From the NCBI RefSeq assembly GCF_000764305.2, contig NW_025933343.1, positions 49,853-113,852 on the forward strand: DNA of 64,000 nt, in the 5' to 3' direction. Each line of letters starts with the position of its first letter. Positions within the stretch are counted from its first letter, which is position 1. The position numbers and the translations under genes were made by a program. Source of the DNA: Hyalella azteca (Eukaryota > Arthropoda > Malacostraca > Amphipoda > Hyalellidae). The notes under the pieces were generated by a model that had not been told where the DNA came from, ran no database searches, and saw nothing but the letters and a program-made list of their open reading frames with translations. Of the stretch, positions 11,901 through 20,514 are shown piece by piece.

Positions 11901-14900
11901 TACTCGGTTCCACTTCTGGTTGCTCGGATTTGAGAATATTGGAGTCTATACATTCTTCAAAGGAAAACCGTGTCTCAATAATGCGTGTAGTTCATATAAT
12001 CTGGGAAATAGTGAATCGCTAGGATTTTATATTCTTTTCGTGAACCCTAGGACTAAGTTGTTCCAATCGAGTCCTGTTTTTTTCCGATATAATGTTAGGT
12101 CTTGGTTAGGTTTTATGTCTGTCATAGAATTTTGATATAATAATTTGATTATATTCATTTTTTGTTTTTCGAACTGATGATGGAGCTGGACTCCAAAGCG
12201 TTTTCAATGTCGATACGGTGAAATTTGCTTGGTGTTTTCTTTGCTTTTAAATTCCTTATGATCGGTTAAAGGCTGTTTAGAACTTTATCATTATCAGTAA
12301 ACTTTTTGCATTATTTACAGAACAGGGTTTATGTACATTACTTCTACTGTTTACTTGAATTCCAGCTCCACTGACCGACGGCGAGCGGCCAGAGTCGTCG
12401 TGTCATCTTGAGTGTAGTTGACCTGATTTTCCGTGCTGCTTCTGCGTCTGTTCCGCTCCTTCAATTTCTTGCGGAAATTTACCATCTTTAAGGGGGTGGA
12501 ATCCTTCTTCACAAAAACTGACTTGAACTCAGCGGATTCGCATAGTTTTCTCGCTGCCTTCACCACGCACCAAACCTGTGCAGGATCTTTTGTCACCAAC
12601 AGGGGTCTGCGGGTGTTGGCAGCAGCATTCTTGGAACGCAGCCTCTTGCATGATGAGATATCAACTGGTGTGCTGAGTGCCTTGCTATAACAGTTGTCAA
12701 CAGCCGTCACTCGTTCGTTCGTATCAGGTGCGGTGCTTTCGGGAATGCCGAACCATACAAGGTCGCACTTCCTACGTTCTCTCTCAACTGATTTTTGGGA
12801 GCTTTCGTTAGAAACTTTGAATATAACAAGGTTGTGTTTGTCCGTTCGCCAATTTTCTTGATGACGAACTAATATAGTTATTTTATGAACTGATCAATTA
12901 GTAATTATATATAATTATATCTGAGGACCACAGTTCTTATTGTCCAACGCTACAGCAGGTTTATAAAAGAATGGTTCGAAGTTTAATCTACTTATTAGAT
13001 ATAATTATACAGTAGGCACAAAGTGTTACAGCATTGATGAGGATAAGATATACGACACGCTCGGGAGTGAGTCTCTCGAGGGTCGGAGAGTAGGACGAGC
13101 GTGGATGCAAGGGCGGTCTCTCTACTACAACTGAAGCGGTGGTGCGCTTGAGGAGCTTATATAGGTCCACCGGATCACGTCATAAGATGACGTAACAAAA
13201 GTTAATAACGTCACTGATGGTAACGTCCTGACCTGATTCTTCTTTTCCATCTTTTCAAATTTTTCTGTATTTTTACGCTGAGTTCTCTCTTTGATCAGCT
13301 CTTTGCGTATAAAGCTCTGTTCATTTCTCAACGAGCCAACTACATAACTCAACGTGCTCATCTCTTTTCGATGATTGTTCTCCATTTCAGCCCGAAACCC
13401 CTTCTCTTCCATCTGCTTTCCGCTTTTTCGGATTTCTCGCAGTCTCTACAGAACCAGTGAAAGGATTCAGTTTTCTGTAGAAAAGAGTGCTCTTCAAAGC
13501 TCAACTTCAAGCAAAATTAATGATACAGATGAAATCCTCGCTGTGTTCGCAGATGATTATCTGATCATCTTCTCTCAAAGAGATCTCTTTGCAGAACTTG
13601 ATAACATCATCAACTACGCATTTCGATCTTCCATTCGATTTTTTCGTTGCATCTTTTTTCGAAGAAACGTAGTCCTTCTTAACAATCTTATTTTCTTTCA
13701 TTCCAGCAATCGAAATAGTTTCTTTCTTATTTGTTTAGTGACTTCCGCGTTCCTCCGATGAGATTTAGCTGGGGTCTCTCACAACAATAAATCATCGGAA
13801 ATAAGCCTGCACAGCACAACCGAACGATGGTTATAAAGTTCCGGAAGCAATTTGACGCAGGAAGCAAATAGGTCAAGCTCCTGGAGCGAAAACACAGAAC
13901 GTCTATTCTCCACCGCGTCTCCAACTGAACTCTTTCTTTATGCTGAAAAGAAAATTTCTAATAATTCGTTAAAAGTAAAAATAAAAATAAATAAAATTCG
14001 CTTAAATTTGTTTCAGCACACCGGCTCGATGATTATGGGAACTTCCGACTGATGATAGAACCGCTAGGCCTAATCAATGATATGGCCTTTAAGGTGCCAA
14101 TCCAGCGGCTGCGGTGGCATGCGGTCTGCGTTTCGGCGCAAATATTCCTTAACCACACGACGCTCCAGTTTGCGGTCAACAATCAGGTAATGGTAGATAT
14201 GTTTGGCAACCAGATGATGATGCACACTTAAAATTGCCTCAGATGTTCATTTGATTTTTTTTACTCAGTTCTCATTTTACCTACTTGGAAGTTGCCTCGC
14301 TCTAAGAGTTTCAAAAAATGTGCTGCCATTCAGACTTTAAAGTATGTTCACAACACATTCCAACCTTATTTCCACAGACCTATATGAAATCTACGCAAAC
14401 GGTCGGGACTTTCGTACCTGGAGGACGCCGCTTCGTGATAGGACAGGATTTGGACTCTCCTGAAGGACACTTCAATAAGCAACAGTCTTTCATAGGACGT
14501 CAAACGGACATGTGGTTCATCACAAGGGCTTTAACCCTTGCAGAGATGCTTGCGTATACTAGGGACTGTAAAGCGTTCACTGATGACGACGAAGTCATAC
14601 TCAATTTTGAGGGCAAACTGAACAAGTTTGTGATCAAAGGGAATATAGAAAAGACCCAAGTTAGTCGGGATGAAGTATGCAACCCGATTAAAGACTTTGT
14701 TATTCCTTTTGTTAACGTTATGACATTCAGTAAGGCTCAAATAACTTGTAGCATTATGGGAGCACAACTATATTACCCCGTTAATAAATTGCAAGATCAA
14801 ACTTTCATTTCGAAATACAACTCCAATTTCAAAGAATGCACTGGAGGATATTCAACTAACTTCTGGTACGGAATCATAGCTGCGAACGAGACGGGGCTGT

Positions 14901-17900
14901 GGAAATCGTATACTGATGGAAAGATCATCGAGTACGAAAATTTCCGACCGGGTTACAAAAGTACTCTGAACGGCAAGTCCTGCGTCTCCGTCGATAGTCG
15001 TCATGACGCGTGGTTCACCACAGACTGTAACGAAACCGCTTGCCCAGTGTGCAGTTTCAATGTTGGATCTGAAATACGAATTCTTGGTCTGTGCGATGAG
15101 GCTAGGTTGGAGAGCGGACTTAGTGTGGATACAATAATAAACAACGTGTGGGGATTTTCATCAGCGTTCTACACGAGACTCTTTTATGATGGATCTAAAT
15201 GGATTTTGAGGAATATCTTGGATGCATCTCAAGTCTCTTTAATTTCACGATCAAGCAGTCAAATACCCCTTGGACACTCGGAGTGGCAAGCCAACGGACT
15301 TTGTGAAGCTAAGACGGTAATTCTAAATAATTTAATTAGACTAAAGTGTTGTATGAAATCATATTTACGTCCTAAACTATTGCAAAAACTTCCCTAATAG
15401 GAAACAATCTTATCACACAAAAGAGAATCCCCGGTTAACAAATAAATCTGTTTACGATAAGCATATATAAACAACCAGTTCGACTGTTCATACGGTTGGT
15501 GTTCGCTCAACTACTCGAATCACGAACGAGACCACTGTGACCAGGTAATAAATACCCCGAGTTCGCTAAGGGATACCCCCTCCCCATGACCATGCTGTAG
15601 GCATCACCCATTAACGGCGACCAAGCGCCGCTCACCGGCGACACCGAGAAATGAATTGAGCTTCTCAAGGTTCGAACCCTCGCCTAGTTCCTCTCACTTC
15701 GAAGCCGCCAGCACTGCGCTTTCAGTGGCGCTAACCACTGCGCTACAGTGACGTCATATAGGAGCAGTGCAATCGGTTATACAGACGTGATACCGTAAAA
15801 CCCTGTACTCGAGAGGCCAAAGGGTTTGCTCAATTCAGTGAATTTCGTTTCTTTTCAAAGCTTCTAAGAATGCAAGAAGCATATTTTCAGCTCCCGGAAG
15901 AATAAAAAAACGAGACTAAAATCTTAATTAAAGCAATGATTTTGTAGGAAAACCGAGAACAGTGTTATCACTGGCGCTTATTTCGTTTAGCTGGAACAGT
16001 TAGTCGAAAGTTTATAATAATTAATATTATTAATCTTGTAATTCTGCTATAATGAAGAAGCGATACTGCTTTTAAGGCGGCTTTTTATAGTGTTTTTCGA
16101 TTTCAATGATTTCTTTTTATCGAAGTGCAAGTAAGCGCAAAAAATTATTTTCCTGAATCTGAAACAAGTAAATCTCTCTCGTGTCAATATAGATGACAAC
16201 TTATTCGACGAGCATTTTACATTTGTGAACCGAGGCTCAATTGAAATTCTATTTTGTTGGCTTAAGTGCATAGTATTTTAAGCTAAACTGAAACTATCAT
16301 ATATAAGCAGTAATTTTAAGCCTATTTGTGCTTCTATGTTTCAAGAAATCGGTCCTCTAAAGCAGGCTTCAATTTTAACGGTCATTTGTTTATTTTTGCA
16401 ACATCATTGAAACCCGATACTCCATATAATCGTATGCTTTTTACAATGTTTTTTTTTAACAGTTGAAACTGATTCTGACCGTCTGCAAGCCTGATACACA
16501 ATGGACATGTTACGATGGGAAATGCATTAAAAAAAAGGAGCGTTGTGACAGAATCCTTCACTGTCCGGATCGGTCCGATGAACTTGATTGTTTCTTATTC
16601 AACTTGCCCAAGAGTTACAACGACGAATTACCCCCTCCTCCGTCGCAAACTGAAGACGAAAAATCCAAAAATGTTGAAAAAGACAGCAAATTCGTTCTAG
16701 AACTTTTCTCTCACGTGATCACCGTCAAGAAACTGGATTTCAAATCCTTCTCTCTGATTGCGGACATTAATACGTACTTTTGGTGGCGTGATCCTCGGTT
16801 TTCCATGAAGTTTCTGAACAACTCATGTACTCCGGTGCCTTTTGTCCCGGGCTTGTGGCTTCCACTTTACGAAATCGAAGATGAAGCTGAAAGCGTAGCG
16901 ACCGTCACCAATTACACGACGGAACTCAGAGTCGTGGAGAGAGGAGAGCAGAAGAGGAACCCAAGGAATATCAGTTCTGAAGGTGAGTTACTGTAGAGCA
17001 CGATATTCGCCAATTATACCATGGAACGTAAAAGGTAGGAAATAATATTGTTTCTCATATGATATAATTTTGATTAAAAAATTATAATAACAACAGAAAT
17101 TAATATAAGTGATTCCCCCAATGCAGACGACTTCTTCGAGGGCTCGCAAATCACGCTGCTGCTCACGGAGAAGCTCGGCGTGGGCATCACATGCCACTTC
17201 GAGCTTCATTTCTACCCTTTTGACGTGCAGACGTGTTCCTTCATCATACGCATGACGAACGTGCCTCGTATACGACTTAGAGAGGTGATATACGTGCCTC
17301 GTACACGGCTAAGAGAGGGGACAGACGTGCCTCGTATACGACTTAGAGAGGTGACATACGTGCCTCGTTTACGGCTAAGAAAGGTGATATACGTGTCTTG
17401 TATACGGCTTAGAAAGGTGACATACGTGCCTTGTATACGGCTAAGAGAGGGGATATACGTGCCTCGTATACGGCTTAGAGAGGTGACATACGTGCCTTGT
17501 ATACGGCTAAGAGAGGGGATATACGTGCCTCGTATGCAGCTAAGAGAGGTGACATACGTGCCTCGTATACGGCTAAGAGAGGTGACATACGTGCCTCGTA
17601 TGCAGCTAAGAGAGGGGATATACGTGCCTCGCATACGACTAAGAGAGGTGACATACGTGCCTCGTATACGGCTAAGAGAGGGGATATACGTGCCTCGTAT
17701 ACAGCTAAGAGAGGGGATATACGTGCCTCGCATACGACTAAGAGAGGTGACATACGTGCCTCGTATACGGCTAAGTATACGTATACGACTAAGAGAGGTG
17801 ACTCACGTATCGCGTACACAGCTAAGAGAGGTGACATACGTGCCTCGTATACGGCTAAGAAGCATTAAAAGGAATTTGCTGTTCACATTTTCAAGTACTT

Positions 17901-19845
17901 CTACTTTCAAGTAAATAACTTTAACAACTAGTTAATTATATATTACGTCATGCAAAATGTGCAAAAGTTCAATTAATAACTTATATTAACAGAACTCATC
18001 GACAAGTTTGTATGACGGGCGGCGAGATCTCCTGGAGTACAGCCTGGTGAACATCTCCTTGACTGTGTTAGACGCTGAAGCAGTCACACCTCGTGCCAAG
18101 GTGTGTCACAGTACGTGTTTAAACGAGTCAAGCCTCGCGCTAAAGTGAGTCGTATTACTACGAGTTAAAGTAAGTCACACTTCGCACTAAAACATAGTGG
18201 CACTTCCCTATAAAGTGCGTCGTACTTTATGCAAAAGTGAGTAACACATGCCGAAGTTTGTCGCACTAGAATACACATAAATGGATTACACCTCACGCTA
18301 AAGTGGGTCGCATTTTTGCTAAAGCAAGTCTTTCCTTACCAGTGATAATCAAACCTCCCCCCTAAAGTGTGTCACACCTCGCGTTAAAATGAGTCATCAG
18401 TCGCACCGAAGTGTCAAGTATGCGGATATCTTGAAGAATTATTTGTCTTAGGGAAGAACGACACAATCGAAAGTTCGATGTTTAATTCACCGAATATTCG
18501 TTGTGTTTTATACTAATATTCGTTCTGTAATTAAATTATAGATCAATAAGAGTATAATTCACATTTAAAATACATTAATTGCAAAATCTAAATTATTTTT
18601 GAATAAGTGCTTGTATTTCAGCTGATGTTGGAGTTCAAGAACCAGTACACGTACTACATCGGCAACACGTTTGTCCCGAGCGTGCTGGTCGTGCTGGTAT
18701 GCTACTACGTTTTCTACTTCGCCATTGATGATTTCCAGGTTAACTAAAACCATAGACAAAAAATATTAATATATCATCATATCATATATCATATCAGCAT
18801 ATAATATATACCATAGTATTAATATATGTATATTAATACTAAATGAGTACAACACTTTACTGTGCTCATGTCGTGCTGTACGTCGGCATCAAAATTGGAA
18901 ATGTACCTCTATTATATACAAGTTTGGAAGGAAAAGCTTCATTTCGCAAAAAGGAAATCTTTAAGTTTCTACTTCCTGCTGTTAATTCAATGGTCAGTTT
19001 TTACCATCTCCCAGTAATTTGTATTCAACACGCAAAGCGTGCATACCCAATAATATTTTTGGTGTAAAATGGCGACGGAAAATTCTTTAAGTAAAAAATT
19101 TCGACGGAGAGGTAAAAATTTCAGAACATCTACTTTTATATTTATTTTCTGATCATTTAAACAACTAAACTCAAACGTTGATCACAAGATTCGTTTTAGC
19201 AACGCTAGTATATGAGCCGCATGGTTAAGACGACTTTAAACCCAAAGCAATGATTCTAAACGAAATTAAAACTTTTGATTATTATAACAGAATCGCATCA
19301 TGGTGTCACTGACGTCCCTGCTGGTGCTGGTGTCTCTGTTCTCTCAGACGACAGAGAGCATCCCTAAGACATCCTACATCAAGCTCATCGATGTGTGGTT
19401 CATGGCTTTCATCGCTTTTGACTTCTGTGTCATATCTGTGGTGGTTTTTATTGAATATTATCGACCTGAAGGAACAAAGGGCTCTCTTCTGCGACAAATA
19501 GCTGGGACTGAAGGAGATTCAACATCGGAACGAAAAGAAATAACATTGACATCATTGGAGAACTTAGATTTGCAGCCAAATATAAATGAAGATTTTAAAA
19601 CAGGTACGAACGGACGCAAGGTAGCGCCCACTCAGGTCTGGTGCACCAATGTTAGTGAAGATTGCCTCCCGGATAAAGTCTCCATCTCGTCCAAAAAAAT
19701 AAACTTGCGTGTTTTCCGAAAGTCACGCTTTTCCATTCAACATGTAAATGAGGCGTCTAAATTTGTCTTTCCTGTAGTTTATGTCGTTTTCATCGCTATA
19801 TTTACGAACGCTGCTATCGCTAACCTCTCGAAACACAGCAAATAA
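2911..19845 (+). CDS. Chimeric Cys-loop ligand-gated ion channel (pentraxin, C-type lectin-like, LDLa, pLGIC)
   Basis: Ten exons: 2911-2995, 3681-3781, 5889-5982, 14017-14186, 14378-15316, 16463-16982, 17127-17260, 17993-18100, 18622-18738, 19291-19845. They have GT-AG borders and matching phases, giving 940 codons plus stop. Residues 1-28 form a signal peptide. About 63-214 is a pentraxin domain (FTYCVRF, RWHAVCVS, and the calcium-site-like GQDLDSPEGHF). About 250-385 is C-type-lectin-like, without an EPN or QPD motif. A two-cysteine module of unknown type follows. Residues 464-506 are an LDLa repeat with six cysteines and DRSDELDC. About 507-717 is the ligand-binding domain, with WRDPRF, LWLP and a 13-residue Cys-loop (Cys659 and Cys673, FYPFD). 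M1 lies in exon 9; M2, M3 and M4 lie in exon 10. M2 keeps the 9' leucine gate but has QNR where anion channels have PAR, so the permeant ion and ligand are unknown. It should be a plasma-membrane receptor subunit with a large extracellular part. The third and sixth exons follow or precede minisatellites. The domain calls are firm; the joining of the small pentraxin exons is inferred from phase and homology. Confidence 0.9.
3300..3640. repeat. Degenerate ~30-bp tandem repeat in receptor intron 1
   Basis: About eleven imperfect copies of a unit around 'ggaagaatgtttaaaataat' run up to about 40 bases before the acceptor of exon 2. The copies differ by substitutions and small deletions, so the array is older than the one after exon 2. 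Confidence 0.75.
3782..3960. repeat. 30-bp minisatellite starting at the exon 2 splice donor
   Basis: Six near-identical 30-bp units begin exactly at the first base of intron 2. Each unit opens with GTCAGT, and internal units are preceded by GTGCAG or GTGCAA, so most copies recreate a good AG|GTCAGT donor. The period is divisible by three and the exon's frame stays open through five copies (VSGEHLAGVQ per unit) until the last unit changes to a stop. The whole array is read here as intron, because exon 2 joins exon 3 in phase at 3781. Confidence 0.9.
4080..4255 (+). repeat. tRNA-derived SINE-like sequence
   Basis: A tRNA-like head carries an A-box-like 'tggctgagtgg' and, about 45 bases later, a B-box-like 'ggtttgaaacc', followed by an AT-rich tail. 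The spacing fits an internal RNA polymerase III promoter. A functional tRNA is unlikely because the cloverleaf ends do not pair convincingly. It lies in intron 2 of the receptor gene. Confidence 0.5.
4440..5525. repeat. ~22-bp minisatellite split by a hAT insertion
   Basis: Units of the type 'attgttttattattgtctgc' run from 4440 to 4648, stop at the inserted hAT element (4649-5461), and resume at 5462-5525. The two halves share unit sequence and phase across the 8-bp target duplication, so the array existed before the insertion. Confidence 0.85.
4649..5461. mobile_element. Non-autonomous hAT-type element, 813 bp
   Basis: The ends are CAGAGCTGGGCAG and the matching inverse CTGCCCACCTCTG. The element is flanked by a perfect 8-bp duplication, ATTATTGA, at 4641-4648 and 5462-5469, as expected for hAT transposition. 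The subterminal regions are full of GTAGCG and CGCTAC repeats in both directions. The centre (4898-5088) is a near-perfect palindrome with arms of about 85 bases. No transposase is encoded. A longer relative sits at 9426-11128. Confidence 0.9.
5575..5707. repeat. 18-bp tandem repeat left of the assembly gap
   Basis: Seven copies of 'atggcatgtgttgtgctc', with an occasional G to A change, run into the run of N. The array is open in several frames only because the unit lacks stops and has a length divisible by three, so those frames are not evidence of a protein. Confidence 0.9.
5708..5763. other. Assembly gap (56 N)
   Basis: A run of N separates two different 18-bp arrays inside intron 2 of the receptor gene. 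The true length is unknown and probably reflects collapsed tandem repeats. Confidence 1.
5764..5877. repeat. 18-bp tandem repeat ending at the exon 3 acceptor
   Basis: Six copies of 'tgacacgcactgtacacc' end 11 bases before the acceptor of exon 3 (pentraxin start, 5889). The unit is not the reverse complement of the array on the other side of the gap, so two separate arrays are present. Confidence 0.9.
5983..6650. other. Start of receptor intron 3, nothing recognised
   Basis: Between the donor of exon 3 (GTGAGT at 5983) and the LINE fragment at about 6655 I see only unique AT-rich sequence with no coding or repeat signature. Confidence 0.5.
6655..7672 (+). mobile_element. CR1/L2-like LINE, 5'-truncated 3' end
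   Basis: This codes for the C-terminal half of a reverse transcriptase, broken by frameshifts. The catalytic YADDTKVY block is at about 6688. It is followed by WQLRFNADKCKVLHLG, a KKDLGVNID block, VVRPNLELGNVVWSP, NVQRRAKWIIPGL and a C-terminal WNSLPDYIVGAPS block that ends at 7557. The 3' end is a short untranslated region closing with 'atgttatgtt' repeats. That tail type and the domain order fit the CR1/L2/Rex1 group. Frameshifts near 6965 and 7290 show that it is dead. Related 3' ends lie at 25122, 34215 and 51083. Confidence 0.85.
7673..9415 (-). pseudogene. LINE reverse transcriptase remnant
   Basis: The segment 9392-8883 is open and contains the pre-RT and first RT blocks (FFSSIFTDDD, NPDKSIGSDGFHPRTLKELA). 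Motif A is at about 8700-8730 (VVFLDFAKALDHVPHERL). Motif C, YADDTKVY, is at about 8460-8430. The C-terminal region with RRSYEFLDAEAMK lies at 8281-7982. Frameshifts and stops separate these blocks and the 3' UTR is missing, so the enzyme cannot be made. It is close in sequence to the plus-strand copy at 6655-7672. Confidence 0.85.
9426..11128. mobile_element. hAT-type element, 1.7 kb, inserted in LINE
   Basis: The ends CAGAGGTGGGCAG and CTGCCCAGCTCTG are flanked by a perfect 8-bp duplication CGTATATA (9418-9425 and 11129-11136). The GTAGCG-rich subtermini match the element at 4649-5461, here inverted. The interior adds a region starting with 'ttaaggggaccggctaccc' at 9597, which resembles the TTAA-target elements elsewhere in this window. 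It also has a duplicated block around 10350 and 10540, and a palindrome at about 10610-10800 shared with the shorter element. No transposase was found. Confidence 0.88.
11285..11682 (-). mobile_element. Penelope-like element 3' end, minus copy
   Basis: The minus-strand frame 11686-11399 encodes the second half of a GIY-YIG endonuclease of Penelope-like type (FYIRVSEHRG, then the SDFRILGSTSG block and SDLRILDSLHIFKLKPCLN). It is followed by a 3' tail that contains a hammerhead-like core and ends in an A/T-rich stretch near 11285. The N-terminal half with the VYEF and YVGIT motifs is absent. It is joined head to head with the plus copy that follows. Confidence 0.8.
11317..11350 (-). ncRNA. Hammerhead ribozyme-like core (Penelope-like tail)
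   Basis: On the minus strand the tail reads TGATGA, then a stem GGAG/CTCC around the loop CTGGA, then GAAAC. This is the core of a hammerhead ribozyme except that the first C of CTGATGA is G here. Penelope-like retroelements are known to carry such motifs. Stem I, stem III and the cleavage site are not clear to me, so this is a motif call and not a folded structure. Confidence 0.45.
11683..12260 (+). mobile_element. Penelope-like element 3' end, plus copy
   Basis: The frame through 11657-12022 encodes a GIY-YIG domain: NLVYEFSCARCASTYVGITS, then FYIRVSEHRG, the SDFRILGSTSG block and SDLRILESIHSS. This is the C-terminal endonuclease of Penelope-like elements. A frameshift near 11950 moves the end of the domain into another frame. 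The tail to about 12260 matches the inverse of 11285-11400, so the two copies form an inverted repeat with arms of about 450 bases. The reverse transcriptase part is missing from both. Confidence 0.85.
12173..12206 (+). ncRNA. Hammerhead ribozyme-like core, plus copy
   Basis: The sequence has an intact CTGATGA, then the GGAG/CTCC stem around CTGGA, but the following GAAAC is changed to AAAGC. The two copies in the inverted pair thus carry complementary single lesions relative to a hammerhead core. Both copies are probably inactive. Confidence 0.45.
12350..13701 (-). pseudogene. LINE ORF1-like remnant
   Basis: Minus-strand pieces, in order, are a basic N-terminal piece (13701-13507), a charged coiled-coil-like piece with NEQSFIRKELIKERTQRKN (13412-13125), and a C-terminal piece. 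The last reads ERERRKCDLVWFGIPEST, then CKRLRSKNAAANTRRPLLV, VWCVVKAARKLCES and FVKKDSTPL (about 12840-12351). The order of coiled coil and then an RNA-binding-like domain fits ORF1 of CR1/L2 LINEs. Stops and shifts separate the pieces. Confidence 0.6.
15650..15760 (-). repeat. tRNA-like SINE or degenerate tRNA
   Basis: On the minus strand an A-box-like 'tagcgcagtggttagcgcc' is followed about 45 bases later by a B-box 'ggttcgaacc'. This is a split RNA polymerase III promoter. The acceptor-stem halves do not pair well, so a SINE head or tRNA pseudogene is more likely than a working tRNA. It lies in intron 5 of the receptor gene. Confidence 0.5.
17261..17862. repeat. 33-bp minisatellite starting at the exon 7 splice donor
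   Basis: About eighteen copies of a 33-bp unit beginning GTGCCTCGTATACG start at the first intron base after exon 7 (17260). The exon ends AAC|GTGCCT and each unit ends TAC|GTGCCT, so the donor context repeats. Thirty-three is divisible by three and the exon frame stays open through the array as VPRIRLREVTY-like units. I read the array as intron because its far end (stop at 17914) cannot join exon 8 in phase, while 17260 can. Open frames on the other strand are by-products. Confidence 0.9.
18083..18420. repeat. Degenerate ~22-bp repeat including exon 8 end and its donor
   Basis: Units related to 'tcacacctcgcgctaaagtg' recur with many changes. The first, least altered unit spans the last bases of exon 8 and its donor (CTCGTGCCAAG|GTGTGTCAC at 18100). 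The repeat unit therefore contains exon sequence plus the splice site. This is the oldest-looking of the junction-linked arrays. Confidence 0.7.
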
Positions 19846-20500
19846 GTCAGCAAGTATTGGTTGGTTTGATGATAGATCATTCTCGAAGGGAATCTACTGT
19901 AGGAAAATGACACAGCTGCAGTTCAAAGTCACCTGAATAATCTACGAGTGAGCACTGCACGATAGCAAATAGCGATGTGATGTACTTCAAGTAATAATCT
20001 AGCTATGAAAGGGACAATCGATAAAAGTGAAACTTAATTAAATGTAACATGATATTTCGCTCACTGCTGATTTTATGAAGACTGTGAGGTACATAATGTG
20101 CTTGTTTGAAGTTGAGAAACCTCTTGAGAGTCATGTCTTGCGTTTGTTTAAATCACCCTTGGTCGTTTGTGGGAATGATACATATTGGGAAGTTGAGAAA
20201 CGGAAAATTTATGGAAGAAAATTTATGTCACACAAAGCTTTATGAGAAATGACTGCAGCGCAGAACAATCCAGAAGTATATAGTAGTTTCTGGCAGCGAT
20301 AAGTAAAGTGCTTGTGCTTGGGGTAGGGCAAAGTGGCAGCACAATGAACCTTGCTGTCCGTTGAACTGCCCTCAGTTGCAAGCACGTAATGCAGATAGAA
20401 GCGCAGTGAAAAATCGGACTCCGCAAAATTCAGTTCCTTTATAGTTAGTTTTGGCCAAGTGCGTACAGGAGAAAATTATATTTCATTGCCGGTTTCTCCA
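19846..20500. other. Downstream of the receptor gene, nothing recognised
   Basis: This should hold the 3' UTR of the receptor gene. I see no AATAAA close to the stop at 19845 and no other gene signal. Confidence 0.4.
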
Positions 20501-20514
20501 AGTCTAAACATCTG

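Larger units (their letters stand above)
7673..13701 (-). mobile_element. Long CR1/L2-like LINE copy, interrupted by later insertions
   Basis: Reading the minus strand from 13701 down, the parts appear in LINE order. First come ORF1 remnants (13701-12350). A short endonuclease piece follows with 'DDFNHPEIDW' (about 11220-11150), then the reverse transcriptase (9392-7673). A Penelope-like pair (11285-12260) and a hAT element (9426-11128) were inserted later and split it. The endonuclease has a large deletion. The copy meets the plus-strand LINE tail to tail at about 7672, so the reverse transcriptase ends of the two copies form a diverged inverted repeat of roughly 800 bases. Confidence 0.75.

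Noticed and set aside
14318..14377. Start codon at 14318 for the 359-codon frame
   Set aside because: The 20 codons before 14378 look intronic (pyrimidine tract and CAG acceptor at 14377), and the pentraxin domain continues from the exon at 14017-14186 in phase.
15317..15397. C-terminal extension of the same frame past 15316
   Set aside because: A GTAATT donor follows AAGACG, and the LDLa exon continues in phase from 16463.
15650..15760. Functional tRNA gene on the minus strand
   Set aside because: Same reason: promoter boxes without a complete cloverleaf.
17212..17868. Long open frames on both strands encoding Arg-rich or Ser/Leu-rich 11-residue repeats
   Set aside because: They arise from a 33-bp stop-free tandem repeat. 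Several frames are open at once, and the exon phases place the array in an intron.
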